Assembly: GCA_041913505.1 (NCBI GenBank)
Contig: JAYSFC010000009.1
Coordinates: 1 to 48,511, forward strand
Origin: JAYSFC01 sp041913505
Lineage (GTDB): Bacteria; Pseudomonadota; Gammaproteobacteria; Burkholderiales; Burkholderiaceae_C
DNA length: 48,511 nt
Direction of reading: 5' to 3'
Position numbers and translations under genes: made by a program. The number at the start of each line of letters is the position of its first letter. Within the stretch, counting starts at the first letter, position 1. Positions 42,924 through 48,511 of the stretch are shown here, piece after piece. The notes beneath the pieces are model-generated. The model made no database searches. It had not been told where the DNA came from and was given only the letters and a program-made list of their open reading frames with translations.

Positions 42924-43617
42924 CTGATGATCGTAAAAATAAACTCTGTAAAACCGCCCCCTTTGCTGCTTGCATTTCGACAGCCTGTAAAAAGTCGCGC
43001 GTCGCCCAAAGCTGGCAGAAAGTAAAAAATAAAAGCTGTAACGCCACTCACAGCGATACCGCGTTGACCCCGATGTGGACCCCAAATCCCTCGGGCATGA
43101 CCAGTTCAGCTTGGCAAGTCCACGGCCTCCTTGGTCTTCCAGGGTACCGGACGCTGAATCAGCCCAGCCTTTTGTAGCCCGTTGTTCGTCCCGCGCAAAG
43201 CGGCCGAGGCTGAGCTGCACGCTTTTGAAGTCAGGCCGTGGGGCCACACTGAGCATGGTGCGCACACCGACAAGGTTGATCACCCGAACCATTTGCTCTC
43301 TATCAGCGCACCGACGAAGGGCGCATTCAGCGAGTGGCGCTTGCATTTGAAGGCTGCTTCAGGCTGATGTGAGACATGCGTGGAAGATAACTGGACGGCG
43401 GAGACCAACAACAGCGGTCATTCAGAGCTCGTGACCTCGAACGAGTGGTTCGCCGCCGACTAAAGTCGTTCGACTGCACTCCAACCGGCAAATAGGCTTC
43501 AACGTCGGCAACTGCACAGAGTGACTTGCTCAATACGTCCCATTGCAGTGCCTACACCGTCTTTTTGATGGACTGCTTTGGACAGGTTGCTACTGCTAGA
43601 GGCACGTAACCATGCAA
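42924..43617. other. Gene-poor stretch outside the right repeat
   Basis: It begins with an AT-rich 120 bases carrying repeated CTGTAA words (near 42946, 42984 and 43036). A minus-strand frame of 148 codons (42900-43346, reading RATKGWADSASGTLEDQGGR) has no recognisable domain and overlaps the repeat, so I do not call it a gene. It may be a widespread junction sequence of such elements. Confidence 0.35.
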
Positions 43618-44361
43618 TCAACTGTTGACGACAAGTCGCAGGGCAACCCCGTTGTGATCAGAGAGTCTGCCAGGCTCATTGCGGTCGCACCAGATATGAA
43701 GAGGTTCGCATGAGATCAGATCAGAGCTGCTCCAAATGTGATCCACGATTGCCCTATCTGCTGCCCGTGTCGCGCGAATGTCTTCCAGCGTGTGACACGT
43801 GAGGCCAATGCTGGTTAGTCCATCAACTAGCCTTATGCGTGCTCCATGGTGACCATACCAATTGCTGCCATCAAGGCTGGTATTGAAGTCACCAGCCAAG
43901 ACGATCCTGGCTTCTCGTAATGCGGGGTCTGATCGCAAGTGGCCAAGATCAGCCACAACATCATCCACTGCTTTCTGGTGTCGCTCCCATGCCGAAGCTA
44001 CTCGCTGGCGCACGCCGTCCATTGAATACGGAATGATGATGCCGTAAACAATGATGCACCCCAACGGAGGTGGTGCCGTCAGGGCGACGCATACAGAGAG
44101 GCGACTATCCCTAACAGGTAGTGCCCTTCCCTCCCACGACGATGCAATACCGACTGCGCGATCCCGTGGTGTATACGGCGGCTCCCCTGGATCAGACCAC
44201 CAAAACTGCTTGCCGGGCAGTAGCGTTGTATCCCGGACCTCAGTTAAGACCACGATATCAGCAAGCAGTTCTTGAAGAACTTCAAGTTGCCGTGGCAGAC
44301 GAGATTTTGCATTTGAGCGGTAGCCGTCAAGATTCCAGGTGGCTATGCGAAATGTGTTCAT
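43618..44361 (-). CDS. Endonuclease/exonuclease/phosphatase (EEP) family protein
   Basis: A 247-residue protein of the EEP (DNase I-like) superfamily. The motifs are in order: IATWNLDGYR near residue 5 (Asn), VVLTEVRDT (metal-binding Glu), VLAGDFNTSLDG (Asp/Asn) and a C-terminal LSDHNGVAL (Asp-His pair). Such enzymes hydrolyse phosphodiesters or phosphomonoesters. Start at 44361; the ribosome site is poor. No signal peptide is present. The substrate is unknown, and a defence or repair role in this gene-poor island is possible. Confidence 0.85.
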   Translation of the reverse strand: MNTFRIATWNLDGYRSNAKSRLPRQLEVLQELLADIVVLTEVRDTTLLPGKQFWWSDPGEPPYTPRDRAVGIASSWEGRALPVRDSRLSVCVALTAPPPLGCIIVYGIIIPYSMDGVRQRVASAWERHQKAVDDVVADLGHLRSDPALREARIVLAGDFNTSLDGSNWYGHHGARIRLVDGLTSIGLTCHTLEDIRATRAADRAIVDHIWSSSDLISCEPLHIWCDRNEPGRLSDHNGVALRLVVNS

Positions 44362-44786
44362 GAGATCGAAGGCTACTGCAGTCAGAGCCCAATGACATCT
44401 CTCGGCCGAGGGGGCCTGGTTACAGACGAGCCCGATAGTGGAATGACCGGGGCGGAAGCTCAAGCAGAGCGACTGCTGTTAAGTTGATCGCCAAATTCAC
44501 CCTGCCGGCCATGACCTGTCGGTCGCGACAGACGGCTTTCCGGTAGAGGCATGGCAGACTGTTCGGTATAGTCATAAAAGGCCGGGGCGTCATAGGTAGG
44601 GTGCTAGGTCAGTGCTAAGGCTCATTGAACCGAATAGCCCTGTACGCATCCCAGAGACATGCAATGTGTTTCGGTCACCGTCATGCAGGCGTGAGGTATG
44701 CCCGATGTTTCGCTTAAGGTTTCATGCGTGAAAATTACACAAATAGCGCCGAACCAGAGAGACTGCATAGTCCCAATGTTCACCTC
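44362..44786. other. Intergenic region, no gene seen
   Basis: A 425-base gap between two minus-strand genes. It holds the palindrome CTGTCGGTCGCGACAG at 44516-44531 (6-base arms) and an AT-richer block near 44570-44620 that could carry the promoter for the EEP gene. No coding frame is convincing. Confidence 0.35.
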
Positions 44787-45707
44787 TTAGTCAGTGGACT
44801 TGTCTAGTTCAACGACCGCGCGGTAGCGATGCAGGTGCTGCGCCATGTACCGCCTGAACCTTTCTTCGTTGGCGAATCCCAGATGACTTGTGTTGAGCAC
44901 TAGACCAGGACGCAGCCCAAGGATAGAGACAGCCTTCCGCACACGCTGGTGAATTACGCTGATGAATCCTGCGCGTGATTCTTCGAAGCTCATCAAGAAG
45001 CGGTCAAACAGTTTGTCGGCATGAGCTGCTAGAAGCAGCCCATTCATCGGGTCAAGGCGTTCCTCGTTCGAGCTATCCCGCCACGGTTTGATGTGAGAGG
45101 CAATGAGCATTTCGGGTACCGCCAGGCCAGTCAATGCGCACACTTCCCCTTTCCTCCAGTTCGCCACCAAGTCGGCTCGAAACTTCCCTTGACCGATCCG
45201 AGCCTTAGCTAGTACCTCTCGCTGGGTTTCATCGGGAACTTCTCTTGCGAGGTCAGCCAAGTCGACCATGAGCTCATCTGCCTCACTTGAGCCAAATCCC
45301 GCTAAAAGTTCGTCGAATCGAGCCTTGTAGTCTGGGTCGGTTGGCAGTGGATTGAAGTTCTGCCCACTGGAAAAGAAGCGATGTGCCTCTTCACGTGAAT
45401 ACCAACTGGCCAAGCCAAGAAAAATCGGCGCGTCGGGTCGTCGGACTGGCTCGAGCGACAGGCGAAACTCGTAGTTCTTGACTTCGCCGCGAAGGCTCTT
45501 CAGCGGCCAAGGTCCAATGTGCCTGCGCCTAATTCGAAAAACGCCCTCAAGGGAATAGTCCACACCAGGTACATCCGGCTCTCGGTCGCCCGAGAGCACA
45601 TAGATCAAGTCACCTTCCGTAGGCTTGTCGCTGTTGGTGTGATAGTTTTCCAGTCCAAATGGGCCGAATACATGGGTTAGGTGATAGGCGAAGAAAGTTC
45701 GGGACAC
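44787..45707 (-). CDS. HNH endonuclease with unassigned N-terminal domain
   Basis: A 306-residue protein. The C-terminal part has an HNH nuclease signature as in restriction-type enzymes: CALTGLAVPEM, then LIASHIKPWRDSSNEERLDP, then NGLLLAAHADKLFDRFL, with the metal-binding His in ASHIKPW. The N-terminal 120 residues (EGDLIYVLSGDREPDVPGVD, YSLEGVFRIRRR) resemble PUA/EVE-like folds that read modified bases, which would fit a modification-dependent restriction enzyme; this is inference. No methyltransferase is adjacent. Confidence 0.85.
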   Translation of the reverse strand: MSRTFFAYHLTHVFGPFGLENYHTNSDKPTEGDLIYVLSGDREPDVPGVDYSLEGVFRIRRRHIGPWPLKSLRGEVKNYEFRLSLEPVRRPDAPIFLGLASWYSREEAHRFFSSGQNFNPLPTDPDYKARFDELLAGFGSSEADELMVDLADLAREVPDETQREVLAKARIGQGKFRADLVANWRKGEVCALTGLAVPEMLIASHIKPWRDSSNEERLDPMNGLLLAAHADKLFDRFLMSFEESRAGFISVIHQRVRKAVSILGLRPGLVLNTSHLGFANEERFRRYMAQHLHRYRAVVELDKSTD

Positions 45708-46222
45708 GATAAGACTGTCAGTTTAAAAGAGGGCTGTTTCTCACGCAGGGCGTTGCTCTACACGTCATCAACTGCGTTCGCACGCGTACCGGCGGCGGTG
45801 CTATGCGCCGCTCCAATTCTGAGAGCCAAATCTTATCGTCACTATCGCCGCGTCGCGCCATCTGACCGTCAGCTTAAGGGCTGCGAAATCACGGCAGCGG
45901 AGGTCACCCCAGGGTCGCCTGCTACCGGTCATGATGGGCAAGTCCCGGCCAGAAGCCGGCGATCACCTACAACGCCATTAAGCGGACATTGCAGCGCGGG
46001 TCTGCAGTTCAACAAGCGGACAGCCAATGGCCCTCCATCAATGTCTTGGAACTTTCGTGTAAGCCAAGGGCGAATCACCGAAGCCCACGCACGATAAGAT
46101 GGCGCTGCGTGCTATGTGTTGCAGGGACACTGCAAATGCGTGCGCTTGGTTGGGCGCGGGGAGGCTTTGCATGAGGCAAAGGCCGCTACGCCAACAGGCA
46201 TAGAAAATATGAGATCACTGAA
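45708..46222. other. Divergent intergenic region between HNH and yegD, no gene seen
   Basis: A 515-base region. The only frames are short, without good ribosome sites or recognisable domains. It should hold both divergent promoters; AAAATATGAGATCACTGAA just before the yegD start is AT-rich. Confidence 0.4.
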
Positions 46223-47689
46223 ATGGCAGAACTCATGGCACCTGCATCGGTTGGCATAGATTTCGGAACATCAAACTGCACTGCGTTCCTGCCTGCGGGG
46301 CATTTTGACGCTGAGCCAGTTTTGCTTGAAGGCGAGAGCATGCTTATGCCTTCAGTGATGTTCGTCACCCGCCAAGAAGTTGCAGCACGGCAAATTCAAC
46401 AGGTGGAGTTCACCAAGCGGCTTGCCGCCGCGAGAAGATCCGAAGCGAAAGTTGAAGCCGGAATGCGTTTAAGCAAAGAAGCGCTGGCGCAAAGGGTGGA
46501 AGATGCTATGCGGAGGGAGTTAGCCCAGGAAGCCGAGCGCCAGTATTGGGATCAAAGCTTCTTTTCAATGCTCAAAAGCGGACAGGCGGCGATATACGGC
46601 AGCCCTGCGCTGAAAGCTTATGTTCGGGAGCCTATGAGCGGTACCCTTGTCAGGTCGCCAAAATCGTTCATCGGCTCTCAGCTTGGGACGGACCAGATCG
46701 ACAGTTTCGTTGCTGCCATCGGCTCGATGCTCGCGCATATAAAGCAGCGCTGTGAAACTGCTTCGGGCGAGGAGATTCGAAGTGCGGTAATCGGCAGACC
46801 GGTGAACTACAGCAGCGTGAACCAGCAGCGCGCAAACGCCCAGGCTATTAGCGCTATGGAACGGGCCGCAAAGTCTGCCGGCTTCGAAAACGTCCATTTC
46901 TATCTAGAACCGGTTGCAGCAGCCTTGGCCTTCGAGCAAGGTTTGGATCGGGAGGCTATAGCGTTGATCATCGACATCGGAGGAGGGACCACAGACTGCA
47001 CGATTATCCGCGTAGGCCCTCAATTGGCTGGGAAGTTAGACCGCAGCCCTGATGTCCTTTCGTCCGCCGGCAGCAGAATTGGTGGAACAGATTTCGACTA
47101 CGCCTTCGCTTGGGCTCATTTTATGCCCCTGCTTGGGAAGGGCACCCTCGACAAGTGGGGGATGCCATTGCCGATCGGCCACTTTGCCGATGCCATCAGC
47201 ATCTTAAATGTACCCGCTCAAATCCGCTTTAACAGTCGTAACGAGCGCTACAAGCTCGAAAGCTTGGTCGGGCAATCTCAGCAACCGGAGTTGGTCCGTC
47301 GACTCCTCAAGCTTCACATTGGTCAACTTCAATATCGGCTAATGAACAGCTCGGAGATGACAAAAATAATGCTGTCAAACCAGTTTAGCTGCACCACACC
47401 GTTAAATTACATTGAAAAAGAACTCCATGCGACTTCGACAATTAAGGATCTGTCCGAATCTTCCACGAGATGCTTAGCGCAGATAGATGCAGTCATCGAC
47501 GAGGCACTCGCAGGAGCCGGGACATCGCCAGACGCGGTCTTCATAACCGGAGGCATGGGCTATTCCCCGATCGTGCGCGAGCATCTAGCAGCCAAGCTCA
47601 GGGACGAAATTCCTTTCTATCGCGACGACATGCTTGGGAGTGTAGGCAAGGGCCTGGGATTACAAGCTGCAAAGCTGCTGCATCGCTAG
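46223..47689 (+). CDS. yegD: YegD-type Hsp70 family chaperone
   Basis: A 488-residue protein with the Hsp70/actin ATPase fold but no substrate-binding domain, as in E. coli YegD. Phosphate 1 motif VGIDFGTSNCTAFLP is at residues 10-24, phosphate 2 IIDIGGGTTDCTIIR near 250-265, and the adenosine motif ITGGMGYSPIVREHL near 440. Its base composition is lower in GC than the chromosome core. Partners DnaJ/GrpE are not adjacent. YegD homologues are poorly characterised, and an independent role is possible. Confidence 0.9.
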   Translation: MAELMAPASVGIDFGTSNCTAFLPAGHFDAEPVLLEGESMLMPSVMFVTRQEVAARQIQQVEFTKRLAAARRSEAKVEAGMRLSKEALAQRVEDAMRRELAQEAERQYWDQSFFSMLKSGQAAIYGSPALKAYVREPMSGTLVRSPKSFIGSQLGTDQIDSFVAAIGSMLAHIKQRCETASGEEIRSAVIGRPVNYSSVNQQRANAQAISAMERAAKSAGFENVHFYLEPVAAALAFEQGLDREAIALIIDIGGGTTDCTIIRVGPQLAGKLDRSPDVLSSAGSRIGGTDFDYAFAWAHFMPLLGKGTLDKWGMPLPIGHFADAISILNVPAQIRFNSRNERYKLESLVGQSQQPELVRRLLKLHIGQLQYRLMNSSEMTKIMLSNQFSCTTPLNYIEKELHATSTIKDLSESSTRCLAQIDAVIDEALAGAGTSPDAVFITGGMGYSPIVREHLAAKLRDEIPFYRDDMLGSVGKGLGLQAAKLLHR

Positions 47690-48344
47690 TCGATAACGTT
47701 CAAATAACATGCCCCGCACAATTGCTCTTTCGCCGCCGGTCGGACGTGGGAAGGCAAATTGAAATTAAAGTCCTTCCCAGCCAATGAGCGCTCCCGACGC
47801 TAGTGACGAGGTCTGGATTCGATTAAACGACTGGGACATGCGTTGGTGGTTGTACTTTCACGTTGACTGTCTGCTGTCGTAAACCAGCGATTGACTGCAA
47901 AGGGTCGAAACCGCCAGTCCAGGTGATGGGGAAGCGGTCGGTGGCGCGGTGCCAACAGGGTCGCGAAGTCTTATGACCGCAGTACCTCGCACAGCCGCCA
48001 CTCGGGCCAGCGCCAGTCGCCATGCCCAACAACCGCTTCGGGGCAGTTAGCGTGAGTGCGCCTGGCCGCCACCACCGGCAGCAACCGCTGCTTAACCGAC
48101 CTTGGCTGTCGAAAGTCGGCTCAAGGCTGACTGCAGTCGTTCGGCTTTGTACCCTGAGCGTCTGCTATGGCTGTAACCGGTCATTGGGGGCTGGGGGGAG
48201 ACTCTGATAAGTCGCTCTGTAATGCCGAGCGTCTGTAACGCAGCCGTTCGGAGAACTCCGCGCGCAACGCCAGACGCACAGACAGATGGTGAATATCCAG
48301 TAGTGCGAAACCTGCATGGGCTGATTTGAAAGCTGCAGGTCATT
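47690..48344. other. Intergenic region, no gene seen
   Basis: A 655-base stretch with only short frames of no recognisable domain. It carries GTCGTAAAC at 47876-47884, which matches nine bases of the 13-mer found at the inverted repeats. It is probably decayed island DNA that ends before the core malic enzyme gene. Confidence 0.4.
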
Positions 48345-48511
48345 TCAGCGCTCGCGATCAGCATTCGCATCAGCCACCGTGAGGGCTGTCATATTCACGA
48401 TACGCCGCACTGTGGTGCTGGCCGTCAGGATGTGCACAGGCTGCGCAGCCCCCAACAGCACCGGGCCAATGGCGATGTTGCCGCCAGCGGCTGTCTTGAG
48501 CAGGTTGTAGG
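48345..48511 (-). CDS. maeB: NADP-dependent malic enzyme, C-terminal end (cut by window edge)
   Basis: The last 54 codons read YNLLKTAAGGNIAIGPVLLG, then HILTASTTVRRIVNMTALTV and a short tail. This is the C-terminal phosphotransacetylase-like domain of MaeB-type malic enzymes, which convert malate to pyruvate. The rest lies beyond the window. A stand-alone phosphate acetyltransferase is a less likely alternative. Confidence 0.82.
   Translation of the reverse strand, partial: YNLLKTAAGGNIAIGPVLLGAAQPVHILTASTTVRRIVNMTALTVADANADRER

Noticed and set aside
42900..43346. 148-codon minus-strand frame as a gene
   Set aside because: It overlaps the terminal repeat, has no recognisable domain or ribosome site, and its composition is irregular; I kept it only as a note.
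45708..46222. Short plus-strand frames before yegD as genes
   Set aside because: They lack ribosome sites and recognisable domains, and they overlap the expected promoter region.

Overview
The window is GC-rich DNA from a betaproteobacterium, most likely a member of the Comamonadaceae (Acidovorax, Alicycliphilus or Delftia type). I base this on five Bug-type solute-binding proteins in one operon, an exosortase H / IPTL-CTERM module, Ohr/OhrR, and a SrkA gene carrying an internal copy of what looks like a Comamonadaceae dispersed repeat. No rRNA, tRNA or CRISPR array was seen.

Positions 1-16180 are chromosomal housekeeping and stress genes. They comprise the end of an ABC-2 permease, two overlapping flavin-fold genes (the second with a GAF domain), a hemerythrin-like protein, a GMC oxidoreductase divergent from 3-hydroxybutyryl-CoA dehydrogenase, an HpaI-type aldolase, the ohrR-ohr peroxide pair, a metallophosphatase overlapping a Ser/Thr kinase-universal stress protein fusion, an exported argininosuccinate-lyase-like protein, SrkA, and exosortase H with its partner membrane protein next to a GT39-type glycosyltransferase. 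At 16192-18443 lie two tandem secreted beta-helix proteins. The first ends in an IPTL-CTERM tail and is the likely exosortase H substrate.

Positions 18655-28159 form one minus-strand catabolic operon with a divergent IclR regulator (28281-29090). It holds five Bug binding proteins, two LigI-like lactone hydrolases, an RraA-family aldolase/decarboxylase, a 2-hydroxyacid dehydrogenase and an SMP-30 lactonase. No membrane subunits of a tripartite tricarboxylate transporter are encoded here. The substrate is unknown, but the enzyme set suggests a lactone or aromatic-derived carboxylate.

From about 30 kb the sequence becomes mosaic. After a double-GNAT gene and a P2-type cation ATPase, a 9.86-kb segment (33062-42923) is bounded by near-identical inverted repeats built on the 13-mer AAAGTCGTAAACA. 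Inside are a DTW-domain tRNA-modification gene with an IS3 fragment at its 3' end, a small heavy-metal-binding protein, and a polymorphic toxin locus. The toxin locus is unusual. The Rhs shell gene (38475-41852) stops just before the usual end of the Rhs core. The remaining core plus toxin is a separate gene that overlaps it by ATGA and has its own Shine-Dalgarno sequence and signal peptide. A second, silent-looking toxin-immunity cassette lies downstream, preceded by a perfect 412-bp copy of this junction, so one recombination event would swap the toxin. No recombinase is visible inside the bounded segment.

The last 5.5 kb (42.9-48.5 kb) is gene-poor. It carries an EEP-family nuclease/phosphatase, an HNH endonuclease with an unassigned N-terminal domain, a YegD-type Hsp70, and long intergenic stretches. 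It ends in the 3' end of a malic enzyme gene, which marks a return to core genome.
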